Shown here: in pieces, positions 1 through 12,130 of the stretch
How positions within the stretch are numbered: the first letter of the stretch is position 1
How the letters are laid out: each line of letters starts with the position of its first letter
Origin: Gnetum montanum
Taxonomy: Eukaryota; Streptophyta; Gnetopsida; Gnetales; Gnetaceae
Direction: 5' to 3'
Length of the DNA: 64,000 nucleotides
NCBI GenBank assembly: GCA_015680685.1
Contig: MNCI01000986.1
Span: 572,195-636,194 of the forward strand
Position numbers and translations under genes: made by a program
The notes under the pieces: model-generated
What the model saw: the letters and a program-made list of their open reading frames with translations, nothing else
Told to the model about the DNA's origin: nothing
Databases searched by the model: none

Positions 1-659
1 TTAAAATGCAACATCCTTTTAAAAACATAAAAGGAAATCCAAGAAATAATACTAATGTATTTGTCTTCATTTTTCCAACAATGAGACCCTCCTAATGGAT
101 TAACTTTCTCATGACTTAAGCTTTATGCCTATGTCCACTTCTTGTTTTGACATACCTAGCCCACTCTTAGATCATTTATTTCCTTTTTTTTCCCTTTGTC
201 CACCCCACAACTTCTTCCCTTTGTTCCTTTCGTTTTTATTCTTGCATAAGAAAAATTAAGGGCATCACTTGTTTAAGAGCCTTGGAGACAAGTCTATCTT
301 TAGCATAAAAATGTTCAAACAGACCTTTAAAATGTTTCAATAATTCCTAGGCTTTTTTGTTCCTTCGATGGTGAGTGTCTTGCAAGTGGACCAAAATTTC
401 CACCTTTGCCTTGATCCCCTGTACATTCATCCTAAAAACTTCTATGTACTCCACTGGATCAAAACTTATTTTTGATGAAATCTTTCCTGGCTCCTATGTT
501 CTTGAGTTCAAGGGCAAAAATTTTGCTGGATGCTCTACATAATAAACAAAACATCTCATCCTTTAATTTCATTAAAGAACTTTTATCTTTTTGTGAATCA
601 TCATCATCATCATCATAGTCTTGTTCTAACAAAATGAGGTTGTCTATATAAGTTCTCCT
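1..659. other. Intergenic stretch, no gene recognised
   Basis: AT-rich DNA without a convincing reading frame. It contains a short CAT trinucleotide run near 599-616. It adjoins the 3' side of the minus-strand LINE relic that follows and may include its untranslated tail, but no poly-A or target duplication was identified. Confidence 0.4.
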
Positions 660-1380
660 TCACCATTTGCCTCTATGAAGAGCTAGACCTTCTGTATTTG
701 GAATTTATTCATATCATTTCTAATTGCATTTTCTTACATCTATTTTGATCTTCCTTTCAGGGGTTTTTTTTGGAACAGGGATATGGCAATATATTTTGAT
801 AGGCTCATTATTTGATCTTCTTTGGACATGACCAATCCATCCAAGACATCATTCTTGTAGCTTGTTTGAAATAAAAGCCATTTCAAACCTTCCTCCAATA
901 TCTTTATTGTTCTATTTATCTCTTCTTCTAACATTCAACATCTATCTAAGCATTCATATTTTTGCTACATGGATTTTTTGTTCATGCCTCTTTTGTACAT
1001 CCCAACATTCAACACCATACAAAATAATAGGCCTGATTATTGCCTTGAATAATTTTTCTTAATAGTCTTTTTTGGATTTCTTTTATTGCATAAAAGCCAC
1101 TAGCCTGTCTCCAATTTAACAATCTTTCCTTAATTTTATTTCTCGTATCTTAACCAATTTCACCATCTCATTGGATCACTGATCCTAGGTAGTAAAACTA
1201 TTTATAATGAAAGTTTTTTTGGCTTTGAATTATTATTTCTATTTCATCATTGTTTATACTTTTACTGAAATTACATTTCATGCATTCTATCTTACTAATA
1301 TTAATTTTTAAGTCTTTTCATTCTAGATCATGTCTCCACTTCTCCATTTTAGAAACAAATTTTACCTTCTTCTCGGAACT
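660..1380 (-). pseudogene. LINE (non-LTR) reverse transcriptase C-terminal relic
   Basis: Read on the minus strand in shifting frames, this matches the end of the reverse transcriptase ORF of plant LINEs. Landmarks in order are KMEKWRHDLE, INISKIECM, FYYLGSVIQ, DTRNKIKERLLNWRQASG, then IRPIILYGVECWDVQKRHEQ and finally WIGHVQRRSNNEP. That is the familiar order of the post-palm region in such proteins. At least two frameshifts and several stops, for example at expected Gln positions, show it is dead. The endonuclease and catalytic RT core are absent, consistent with a truncated old copy. Family assignment is from motif memory; the motif order makes LINE RT nearly certain, the subfamily unknown. 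Confidence 0.85.
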
Positions 1381-2176
1381 TTTCTTAAAAAGCCTCTTGC
1401 AAGGAGAACACAAGCATGACAAGACATAACTACACCACAAGATAAATTATGCAGCCAGCGCACACAATCACGAGTGACCCTCCAAAGACCACAACTATAC
1501 TTAGCACACTAGATCTAGCACTGAGCGTGCCCTCAATTTGAAATTCCCTACAGTTCCACTACATGAGCTACTCCTTTAAACTCCACATTCCAGCAAAAGA
1601 AATGGCAGGAAACTGCACCTTGTTAGCCCAGGTCGGGACATATCCCTCCTCTAGTACAAGGAATCAAGTTTCAAAGTAGTACGTTGAAATCTAGTTTGTT
1701 GCCTAGAGTGGATGTCCATGTTCCTCCCATCACTAAATACAAGGGAGTAGCCTTTGACCTACCGACAAAGCATGTCTTCTACATTTTCTGTATATATTAT
1801 ATGTCGATGTAATTTTTGTTTATAGCAGATATGGATGTGAACCCTGATATTGAAGGTGATATTGCTCATTATTAGAAGTGTTAGATGCTTTAAGTTCTGA
1901 ATATTATATTTAATTATTTCTTCAAATCAAGATTATTTGAAGCTTGTACAGAGATAAACTTCAAATCAGTGTCTTTACGATTCAAACGAATTCAAGCCCT
2001 TATAAATATTTAGAATTTTCGTTTACATGTGAATTACATATGTTGCGTAACTGCAATTAAATTCAGTTAGCATTGGTGGCCAACAGCATATGTCCAGCCC
2101 TTAAGACATCTCTGCATTTTCACTATTAGGTTGGGCTACCCGTAACACCCTTCTATAACTTGCGCTTACTCTGCAG
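1381..2176. other. Spacer between LINE relic and gene tail
   Basis: No gene was recognised. Part of it is probably intron upstream of the exon at 2177, because that exon begins with an acceptor-like AG and the family normally has further upstream exons. A short open stretch near 1820-1873 could be another exon, but nothing recognisable was found in it. Confidence 0.35.
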
Positions 2177-2752
2177 CAGGACTACTGGAGAATCAAGCTC
2201 CATATTCAGAAGTAGGCAAAGCTGGTACATATAGTTTTGAGTTTTCTAGACCTCTGCGTACTTCTGATCATCTCCAACAGGTAATTTTCTTTGATGTTAA
2301 TAACTCCATTTTCTTTTCCTAGGAATGCTAAACATGATAGCAAGCTAAGGTTTCATTGCATCACTTGGCAAGTTCTTTCATTGCAGTATGAGTGCTATGA
2401 TGTTCTTTTCATCAAGTTAATGCAAATCATGAAATATTTTTGATTTGTTAATATACAGGATGTTCAATTAACTATAGGAGGAACGCATAAATTTTCAGCA
2501 GCGTTTTGGTATCCTGCTGCTGGAAACCCCTGGCGAGGAAGCAGCCACTATTCTGTAAATTGTGACTGGATAAACCTGGAAATCATTTCAGCAGGAAATG
2601 ACCTTGCCACAGTATCAACAACGAGCCATTTTAGTGCCCTAAATGTTATATCGCTCTTGCTATCAATCATAGCTTTTGCTATGTCAATTGCTGTGGGTTG
2701 GTGGGTGAACAAAGGCAAATCTTTGCCGTTCAGGCCTATAGATAATCTTTAG
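2177..2752 (+). CDS. Last two exons of an EB_dh-like haem-binding membrane protein (partial)
   Basis: Exon A spans about 2177-2280 and ends in CAG before a GT donor at 2281. Exon B starts after an AG at 2457-2458, runs 2459-2752 and ends in TAG. Joined in frame they encode about 130 residues without a stop. They contain YSFEFSRPLRTSDHLQQ, then FSAAFWYPAAGNPWRGSSHYS and NCDW, then one transmembrane helix (about 20 hydrophobic residues, VISLLLSIIAFAMSIAVGWW) and a short polar tail. The SRPLRT and FWYP/GNPW/HYS pattern recalls plant proteins with a DMSO-reductase/ethylbenzene-dehydrogenase type haem-binding domain anchored by a C-terminal helix. Upstream exons are not seen, so this is the 3' end of a gene or a fragment. 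The intron, canonical splice sites and clean frame argue against a processed copy. The name is from memory, moderately sure. Confidence 0.7.
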
Positions 2753-4329
2753 CCATCGGCTTGATTGTGTTTCTTGCTGTAAAGTTTCTTTTCATGGTGG
2801 CAACATTTTTGCTTCTAGATCATAGTGAAGAATGCTTCCCGTATCAAATGCTTCAGCATTAAGAAAGTACTGTGTCTGCAAGTTGGCTATTTGCAGGCAA
2901 CAGTTCCGCTCTTCATCCCAGACTAGCAGATTATGAAGAAGATGAACAAAACAATACAATACTTAACAGGATTGTCCAGAACTTCCATTTGCTAGTCCAA
3001 AGTCAGGTTTCAACAGGACTTGCTTTTGAACATGCGTATTTCTTGGGCTTTTTAACTAAGAAAACACTCTGCCTTCTCTTAGCGACGTGCGTTTGTTAAC
3101 GCACGTACTGTAATTTTTGCTCTAACTACAACCAGGAATGCAGAATTCAATATTAAACCAATTTTTGGTTTATATCATCATCATTGTGGTTATTGATTTT
3201 CTTCGTTGAGAGTTGTGATTTGCAAATTAGACAGTTTTTACTTCTGGATTTACTTTCAGCACTTTCTTAGAACGGTCGATGCTTGATTGCGGTTGTGTTC
3301 AACTGTTTTTTAATGGTGAATATATGGGCACTGACGTTTTTAAGCGCATATGGCAAAGCTACATCTTATCGTATCCTCGCATAAACTTTATATTGAAAGA
3401 GACGGAAACAAGGGAAAATAATATGAAAATGTTTTTAATAATAAGAGAAATAAAATAATATGGCGAAGCGTTAAAACAACAAAAGAAGCAGTAATCTCTT
3501 AAACTTTATATTTCTTTTATTTTTTCTTAATCAGAATCCAAAACAGTATTTCTTTTAAGGGCATAACTACTGCAAATAAGATTAAACATAACATATAAAA
3601 ATCAAGGCAAAACAATTAAAGAAGGTTCCTTACCATAGGCATTTTTATCAAAGTATTCAAACCCTTGAAATAATGTGATGAAAAAACAAGTTGAATTGTT
3701 GTAATGGCTTTGACACATCACAGCCGGCTTTTCATGGCTCGAAAGGCATCATAAATGCCAAGGACCCCGCCTGGCTGATTTTCTTTACATTAATTATGGT
3801 TAAAGGTTTTTAATTACTTATAACAAAACGTGCATCTTTTTCCTTTGCTTGAATTTAATTTGAGTGTTTCAACTTGGGTTTTATCTAAGGTTTTAATATG
3901 GGCATTAAATCAGTAATTTTTTACTTTTATGAAATGAAGTTTTATTACGTCGGAAGACTCACAAGATCTATTGGATAGATATTACATTTTCATGAAAAAT
4001 AAAGATACAAACTTTAATGGGGGCATCAAAAACAAGTCATACATGCTTTTTATTGTAACATTATAACTCATTTTCAAGGGCTCTTGATATATGTAATCTA
4101 CAAATTTGCTCTTTTCAGGGGGAGTTGAATCTACCTTCCACTTTCAATTTTAAGATGATGAGAACTTAAACGAAGTTTGTTGATAGCATTCTAATACTTG
4201 ATGGGAATAACAATTGAGAGATAGTGAGCTTCTACACAGTTTATTAGATTTAATGTGGTGTAAATTACCTTCCACATTAGTTCACATCTATGTTAAAATC
4301 TTCTACTTGACCAATTAGTGAATATGCTT
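2753..4329. other. 3' flank and intergenic DNA
   Basis: The first few hundred bases are the likely 3' UTR of the preceding gene tail. The rest is AT-rich with no recognisable gene, tRNA or element end. A frame open at 2872-3099 has no recognisable content and is probably incidental. Confidence 0.4.
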
Positions 4330-4977
4330 AAGATTTTGCTACATGTCCTTCCAAGAGATGTTCCATTTTTTCAACCATTGCATCATGTGAAAATACCAAC
4401 CACAATCTTGTGAATTCTCAAAAATTGCTTTAGAGAATTTGTCTTGGCTTAAGATATGCAAGCTATGAGTGTATGTAATGAATTGGCACAAAGCTTCTCC
4501 TCTTAAAGATAATAAATCACATTGACATAATAACATTGAGTAAGGTATTTGCATCTTCACCTTTAACTCATCAAGAAGAAAACTTTTTTGCACTCTTTGA
4601 ATATCTTTTCAAAATTTAGCACTAACTCTAGGTTTCTAAATAACACATCCATACAATACAGTAGGATAGATAATAGTTTGAAAATTTTGTTTTTTTGATC
4701 TTCTAAGCTTAGAGGCCTAAATCCTTGCACTTGTTTTTGAAAGCACACAAAGCTTTGAAACCTCCTACTATTTTTTTCGTTGATGCATTTCTCCCACATA
4801 ATTGATCATATAGATGAGACTCAAATATTTAAAAGAATCTACTATTTGCACATTGGTATCTCCAAAATGAAAGTTATAACAGTTATTTTTTGTACCCCAA
4901 ATCATCAATTTGGTTTTATCTATATTCACTTTAAGAATAGATGAATGACAATAATTTTCTAAACTTTGCAACATAGT
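4330..4977 (-). pseudogene. LINE reverse transcriptase C-terminal relic, 3' part of an inverted element
   Basis: The minus-strand translation starts after the RT catalytic centre. It shows LLQ-like MLQSLENYCHSS, then VNIDKTKLMIWGTKNN, FHFGDTNVQIVDSFKYLSLIYM and, after two frame changes, a Cys/Leu-rich tail typical of LINE C-termini. Frame changes lie near 4790 and 4580. The upstream neighbour at 5000 is a LINE endonuclease segment on the opposite strand; together they look like one element whose 5' part was inverted. The region is non-functional: no YADD motif is present and stops interrupt it. Confidence 0.8.
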
Positions 4978-4999
4978 TTGTATACCTTCTACAGGTTAG

Positions 5000-6130
5000 A
5001 CATGAACAACATCCTTTTCAGTTCTTAGGTAGAGACATTGTAGAATTTGCAACAAAAGGCTCAGTACTTATTTGTGGAGATTTTAATACAAGGATAGGTT
5101 TAGAGCAAACTAAAATTATTCAACGGCAACATAATGTTGGAAATTTAGATATTATTGAAGATATCAACTAGACCTGACATTCTACAGATGGCACTATTAA
5201 TAAGATTGGCCAACAAGTATCACAATGAACAAAAATTTTTGATCTTCAAACTTGTAATAGACTTGCTAGATTGCCTCAATCTTCATCATTGGCTTTCATA
5301 GGACCTCAAGGTAACTCTTGCATTGATTTACTTTTATGTTTTTATGAAGATATTGATTTTATTAAGGAGTTTGAAAGTTGGAGAAGATTTAGTGGAGTCT
5401 TACCATCATCATGTTTAGTTTTTGTTGCAAATTCTAGTTGTTTCTTGGACAACAAAAACTGAGAATAGAAAAAAATGTCAATACAAACTCGCCCCAATAG
5501 TTAAGGAAAAATATATAAATGTATCACATAACAAATAGGCTCTTGAAAAATGACATAAGGAGCTTAAACAAATTTTGGTTACAATAGCTAAGCAAGTTGT
5601 ATATTCACAACAACAAGGTGTTTAGAAAACTTGGTTTGATGAAGACTACATACAAGCTAGAAAAAATATTAAAAATGCAAATAAAAATCATAGACAAAGT
5701 TTAGTTAAGACATATAAATGCTTGATTAGAACCAAGAAAAGGAAATTTATTAGGAAAATAGTAGGAATATTTTGCTTACACAATTAAAAAAGAACCTAGA
5801 TAGTTTTCACAATGCTATTATCATAAAGCCTCTTCATTATTTAATTTTTATTTTCAAGATATTTACTCATTTTACAATAAGCTATTTACAAAACAAGATG
5901 ATAATTCTACTACTATTGTATAACAAGCACCTCTCCAATTTACTCTTAAGGAAGTTATAGAGGGTATTAAAAAGCTAACATTTGGCAAAGTTGCAGATTC
6001 AGATGGTTTATATGTAGAATTATTAAAGTGAGTAGGATCTTCTATTCATAGAGAAATTTGATACATAAAATTCAGCAATTGAGCAAGGATTAAATCAACG
6101 TTAGAAAGCTTTTATAAAGCTCTTTGAAAA
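5000..6130 (+). pseudogene. LINE endonuclease to early RT relic (inverted 5' segment)
   Basis: The plus-strand translation shows the APE-type endonuclease of LINEs: LGRDIVEFATKGS, then the catalytic-loop landmark CGDFNTRIG, then DLQTCNRLARLPQ and a C-terminal endonuclease block rich in Ser/Phe. Further on, the typical start of the RT domain appears near 5960-6020 (FGKVADSDGLYVELLK, matching the usual GKAPGPDGLP-type block). Stops and frameshifts are frequent. Its orientation is opposite to the adjacent RT tail at 4330-4977. Confidence 0.8.
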
Positions 6131-7234
6131 ATGTAGAAAGTGTTGGTTTTCTTAAGTTCTATCAAAGTAATATTTTGGTTGTATAGCTTGGGGTATACAT
6201 CCTCAAAGATATGTTGTTTAGTTGACTAGAGTATATAGCCTATGGTTTGCAAGTTCTATGGAAGTATTGTGTAAGGAAAAAAACTTCCAATTTTCAACAA
6301 ATTTATTGATAAATTATTCAAGAGATGATAAAATTATACCCATGTTAAAACCTTATGGGACAATAAATTTTATTTAATTTTCCTTGGTTTATTTAACTAT
6401 TTATGACATTACAAAGTTTGACAATAATTAAAATGGTTTTGCTGATGTAGCTTAATTGACTAAGCCTATAATGCAATGACATAGATATATTGATGCAGTC
6501 ACAAAAACGCTTATAAATATAGTTCACCTACTGTGTTTATGGGTTGTTTTGATCACTATTGTAGTAGAACCTTTGTAGGTTATTTCTGTAGTCAAGTAAC
6601 AATCAACAAGTGCCTACAACATGAATTTGAGTTGATTATATGACATGTTATTCAAATGGCATTGTACTTGGATACAATTCATGACAAGCAGTAAGATTAA
6701 GATTGATTTATATTCACTGTAGCACTCTAAATTAGAATACAATTTACTTTCATTTTTATTTATTTCCATGCAATTAGTTTAATATATACATTTCTATGCA
6801 TATTAATCATTGGTGGAATGAGTGTGACTAGTTTCGAGTATAAAGAGATATTCAATTGGTAATCTTAGAAGTACTATTACTTAATTCACCTAGTAGCATA
6901 ACACTCAGTAGTCCTAGTAGTAGCTATGTGAGTTTAGGACATGTAGAACAAACTAAGAATTGAACACTCATCACACAATAAATTACTTAGATTAATTTAC
7001 TATGTTTAAGAGTGTTTAATCATTGGCCAAACAACATCAATCATCATGTGCCTTCGCAATACTTATCCATATACAGTAAGGACCACTACAAGTATAGTTG
7101 GGAAGACATCAACCTATAATCTCACATATAACTATTTAGATTCTATGTTAATCTTATCCATGGATTACAACAAAGTCTGTCACAACACTTGTAGATTGAA
7201 TGGTTGGACATTTGGAATACTCGCTGCTTATCAT
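6131..7234 (+). repeat. Presumed 5' LTR region of the Athila-like relic
   Basis: It lies directly upstream of a tRNA-Asp type primer binding site, so its right part should be an LTR ending near TTATCA at 7233. The left LTR border and a target duplication could not be fixed; the first part may still be LINE-derived. No coding sequence recognised. Confidence 0.35.
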
Positions 7235-7252
7235 TGATGCCATTGTCGGGGA
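7235..7252 (+). promoter_or_regulatory. Degenerate primer binding site, tRNA-Asp type
   Basis: The 18 bases TGATGCCATTGTCGGGGA match the complement of the plant tRNA-Asp 3' end (TGGCGCCGTTGCCGGGGA) at 14 of 18 positions. All four differences are C/T or G/A transitions. It marks the start of the internal region of a plus-strand gypsy element. Confidence 0.65.
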
Positions 7253-7369
7253 TGGTGCTAGTGATCTAGATTAATCATACCATAAATTATAACTATAAAA
7301 GCATTAACGATTTATCTATTTGAAAATTTTAATATTTTTAATCACACAAATACTTTCTTAATAGAGACA

Positions 7370-9010
7370 TGGATTCTTCACATAGGATCAATAATCCACT
7401 GTGTAATGAGAATATTGATGGGGATGATGATAGGATTTGTATCGAAGAGATTTGAAGTGGACCATTCCAAGCAAAGGTTTCATATGCTTATTCAAATCCT
7501 TACTATCTTGATTTTACCTTCATCTTCCACAAGGATGAATAGTTTTGGTGAAGAACTTGTAGGGTAATGTTATTCTACTGTTTGAATGATCAGCTCCATC
7601 AATACTTCAAGTAGTATTTTTGGGGAATGATCTTGACCATGCTGTTGATGGCTAGCATGAATGTAATAAGGGAAAAGATACACAATACCCTTGATGTTCC
7701 AATTTGAAAAGGAGGATATAGGACATTGGTTTGAGAAGTTCGATGATCATAGATCCACCTTTCATCCTTCTATCTTTTAAATTGAGGATCCAACAAATCA
7801 AAACCCCATTTAGCTATCGCGGACAATGCTAGAGGATATGGAAATGATCTTAGAACATGTAGGGCCTCAAGACTTAAGACCTCAAGTAGGACTAGAAGAG
7901 ATGAATCAAGGGATTATAGTGAGAGACAAGGATGTCATGGTATTTCTCCTAATTCACCATCTTTCTCTTTATCTTCATTATCTACCTCTACTAAGGATGA
8001 ACATAGACACGAAGACAAAGTTCCATTGAGGGATTAAAGTAGATAACTTAATGATCATCATAGATGATCCTGATAGGAAGAACCTTAATAGACATCTTGG
8101 TAGGGATCAAGATGGAGAGTGAAATAAACATAGAAGAAAGGATAGAAGGCATTGAAGGAAGCATAGATGAGACCATCATGATTAGATAGATAGAGACAGA
8201 GATTATGACTATGACATGCTTGATGATGATGAACCCTTGTTAGCTATTAGAAGTATGATTTAGATCAAGGAGACATTAAGAATATCCTACAAGCATTAAA
8301 GGAAAAGTTGTATCAAATGACTTAACATGAATAGTATTCCTAAATTTGAGGAAGGCTACAATTCTAATATGCAAGACTTCCATGATTCCTGCACCTTAGA
8401 GAATACTAAAAGTAAGTGGTAAAAGCTAAAGCTCTTTCCTAAGATACTTAAAAGAGAAGTTGAAGGTTGGTATAGCTTGTTGGAACTAGATTTAATCCAT
8501 CGGTGATCCACAATGCTTGAGGTCTTCAATGAGAAGGACCAAACCTACTCAAGGGTGTCTAATTTGACAAAGCAAATCTAAGAATGGAAGCAAGGTAACC
8601 ATGAATTCCTTGATGTAGTCCTAGATATATACTATTCTTTACTGCATAAATGACCAAGCAATGAATTTTCTTAGAAAGAGTAGCTTCATCACATCATAGA
8701 TGGACTTTGAAACAAAATGAGTAAGACCCTTAGGAGGCATGTCCAAGGTAGACTATTAGAACTTAGAGTCCATTGGATACATGGCTATTTGAATAGGTGG
8801 CAAAAGAAGAAGGAGATATGCACAAGAAGAAAAGCATAGAGGAATATAATCGAGATTTGACCCTTCATACAATGAAGGGCCATATATGTGATCAAGAAGA
8901 AGAGACAACTCTTGATAAGGTGGTTTAAATAAGATTTTTTTAATGCAGAAATCCATCACTAAAATAGTGACAAATGTGGATAAGATATAAAATTCAATAA
9001 GTGAGAAGTT
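7370..9010 (+). pseudogene. Gag relic of an Athila-like Ty3/gypsy element
   Basis: The translation, with many stops and shifts, shows an Arg/Ser-rich N-terminal part near 7850-8040. It parallels the plus-strand gag at the window's right end: both read R-T-S-x-x-x-R-x-D-x-S-R-D, then a Ser/Pro tract, then a D-E-x-R-x-x-D-K-V block. A gag core follows near 8340-8660: IPKFEEGYNSNMQDF, LKLFPKILKREVEGWYSLLELD and FNEKDQTYSRVSNLTKQ, the usual retrotransposon gag pattern of a Trp-Tyr helix followed by a short-helix block. It follows the tRNA-Asp type primer site, fitting the 5' gene of the element. It cannot yield a protein as it stands. Confidence 0.7.
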
Positions 9011-10400
9011 TCCAACTACTTACAAAATTTTGGAGGAAAAAAGAAAGTAGATAAGAATACAAGACCAAGATAAGAAGAAGATAAAGAACAAGGAAATAGG
9101 CAAGGGAACTTATTAGCAAAAGGAGAAACCTATACCAATGGAAGAGGTTGTAGAATCAAATTCAAAAAATGATGATGGATGTGACCTCTTTTAATATGAA
9201 CATCTACCTAGTCATGTCACATCTACAAGATTTTTGAGCTTATGTTTTAAACCTAAACTTTGTGGAAAAGTAAATGACTAGGAGATTGTCTTATCCACAA
9301 GGTAATTACATGCAGTCCTACATCAAAAATACTATCTAAGTGGCTTTTCCTCAACCTTAGAACTATTATTAATTACAATGGAAAAACCAATAGTCATTGG
9401 GAATTTCATCATTAAGGTAGTAGTATCTTTATTGCTAGTTGGACCCTTATGGATACTATGTTCAACAAATTGTTTTTTTCAATGGTCCTCTTGCCCATGC
9501 CTCTACTCACTATTACTACCCTTCTAAATATCATTAACGCACAATACCTCATGCAAAATTATCATGCTATGCCTATCATCATTCATCACATCCTTCTTGC
9601 ACTCTCACATTCCTCTCCCACCTATATCACCACTAATAATAAATGGAGAATTGTTACCATGGCCTTAGTAGAAGAATGTCACTCATGTTGTCAACATACA
9701 TATAGATGATAGTGCTAGTAGCTTTGCAAGTAAGCCTCAAAAATGCCCTTTTTTCATGATAGTTCCCACACTTACAAAGGGAGATAATAAACATGCTAGC
9801 CCACCAAAATTAACACAAGTCTCATATGGTGCAACTTTCTTTCTCACAATAATAACACCTCCTAATCCTTTGTAACTACCAATAGTCATCACTATTCCTG
9901 AACAAAACATAAATACTATCATACTTACACATGTTGTAACTAATTGGATGAAAGAGGATGCTCTACTAAGAAAGAGAACAAACTCGATAAGTCCTTTAAT
10001 CTACTTGGAGATCATTAGAAGTCCATATTGTAAGGCTCTATTAGGCATGAGCCTCATCTCACATGAAATATACAAGGCCTAGAACCTACCTCTAATGAAG
10101 AAAAGTAATATAAAGTTAAAGCATACAAAATGGTCCATCAATGTTCCCTTGAGATAGGTTGATGATATGGTGACCATCATCAATGAGTAATCTTATCCAG
10201 TAGAGATCCTCATGGTCAATGTTAAGAATAGTAAGGACAAATTTGCAATAATGAAAAGAGCATGGCTCAGCACCCTTGATGTTAAATTGGACATTCAAGA
10301 TCTTTCCTTAAATATTTTCAATAAAAATAGGCATGACATTATGAAGAAGCAAAAATTGTATGTATTGCTTATGATTATGAAGGGTGTAATTATGGGCTGA
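9011..10400 (+). pseudogene. Gag C-terminus and aspartic protease relic (Athila-like)
   Basis: The start carries a basic block (SEKFPTTYKILEE). This parallels GEKFATTLKIVEK in the minus-strand copy near 63.3 kb. From about 10,020 to 10,290 the reading ALLGMSLISHEIYKA, NLPLMKKSNIKLK and MVNVKNSKDKFAIM aligns by eye with the protease region of the minus-strand copy (ALLDSRSIVNLTL, NLPVLKKSNI). In this copy the active-site Asp region has become GMS, so the protease is dead. No RT follows before 10,400. The shared peptide blocks make this and the 59-63.5 kb copy one family. Confidence 0.65.
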
Positions 10401-11717
10401 AAGTTTAGAACATAAAAACAACCACTATACCAACACATAACAAACTTGAAAAAAAGTGTGCATACAAAAAACATGTCTATATAATAATCGTTAAATCAAA
10501 AGACATCCATTGGCTAGAGAATGAAAGTATCAAACCATCCAAAACATGCATAGAAACATCCAACCCAATTATTAGCTCTTCTCCTTAGAAAAAAAAAAAC
10601 AAATAGAAAAATTACAAAAAGACATCCTACACTCTAACCATACACCAGAAGGAAGTGTTGAATAAGGAAACCTAAAAAATAAAATTGAAAATCAAAAGAA
10701 AAACATATCTAAAGCCTCTAAAATAGGCTAACAAGCAAAAACATAAATTACTAAAGATGATAAACAAGAAACCTATGATGTATGGTCTATGGAATGTGCA
10801 ATTCATTGGAGTCTTGTCTTGTCTTGAATCAAGAACTGATAAGTGCACTTTCATTTTTTTGTTTTACAAATTTTTTTCATCTTCCTATTTTAAATTTTTT
10901 TTCAATATTTTGTCATTTTTTCTCTTCAAATTTTTTTCAATTTTTAATACATTTTGCATTTCTTATTAGTTTTTCTTTCTTTATAATTTTATATTTTCTT
11001 GAGTTATTTACTTTATGATTTTATGATATTTTCTATGTTTTTGTTAATAATATTGCAACTCATGATGCAAGAGTCAACACCATGGATATGGTAGTGAGAC
11101 CACAACATTTTTTCCTCCATTTTTATAAATAAGGGCTCCATGTCATGCGAGTAATGTTACCCCTATCACATTAAAAACTTAAATTTACCCATGATCACTA
11201 TGCTTTGAAGGAAGAAGGAAGGACTAGGAGGGTATAAATAAGGGTGTGACATTAAAGGGATTTGTTGATTCTTTGAACCTCCACCTTGGGTTCCACTAGT
11301 CCCAGGTTGATGCACTACCATTCATTTTTATTATCTTGAGGAAACACCATTTGAGAATATTTGTTCCCTTATTATGTTACTAGACAAACATGTCATCCAT
11401 GCCTGAAGGTAGTCCTATGGAAAGGATAATAAAATAATTTATTTATTTATTTATAAAGAAATCATTCTTGGAGTACCACTGGAAAGGCATGTAACCCATG
11501 CCTAAAGATGCTTCTTTAACTAATGGTCAAGGTCACATGCTCAACACTAATAATTATTTATTTATTTTAAAAAATATTAATTTTTTATTTCCCATTTTCT
11601 TGTTAAGTAGTAATGTCTTCATGTAATGGTTAGTGATCCCATGGTGGTGACTCTAAGATGATGCAATGTGATATCACTAGTAGTAGTTGGACTTGGTTCA
11701 GAATCCTAACAAATAGA
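10401..11717. other. AT-rich intergenic or LTR-derived DNA
   Basis: No gene recognised. Contains a T-rich tract at about 10,850-11,030 that opens spurious hydrophobic frames, and a TTTA microsatellite near 11,430-11,450. Confidence 0.4.
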
Positions 11718-12130
11718 TGTTCCCACAAAAATATTCTTTCATAAATCTACAAGAGTACCTCCATGAATCACATGTCTCAGTGTATGATCCATGATCATAA
11801 ATAGTCTATAGAGTAATATATCTTTTGATAGATTGATGCTTATGAAATGAAGGAACACAATACTCTAATTAATTACAAACTTAGGCTATGACCATGATTT
11901 AAAATTGATAGGGAAAATCAATATATAGTGATGAATTGAATGACAAATCTGATAAAGTCTAGACAATATTCAATAAAATCTAACTAATATAAGTACTTGG
12001 AATAACTAAGAAGCATAATATGAATAATAGATGAAAGATTGATATATGAAATAAGATTTGAGTTTTCCCTTCCTAGTAAATAAAGAATACTTTATTCAAA
12101 GAAATTAAAAATTTTTCCTTCTATGAAGGG
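11718..12130 (-). repeat. 3' LTR remnant of the ancient Tat-like element (copy 1)
   Basis: About 400 bp align in direct orientation with 39,161-39,710. Shared blocks include CCTCCATGAATCACA, CTCAGTGTATGATCCATGA, TTAGACAATATTCAATAAAAT-type and AGAATACTTTATT-type stretches. The other copy has about 140 extra bases in the middle. It lies downstream, on the minus strand, of a Tat-like integrase relic. Copy 2 lies upstream of a gag relic and next to a primer-site-like sequence. That is the arrangement expected of two LTRs of one old minus-strand element. Outer LTR border not determined. Confidence 0.6.

Noticed and set aside
10672-11018. Hydrophobic small ORFs
   Set aside because: Produced by a T-rich tract; no conserved motif or gene context.
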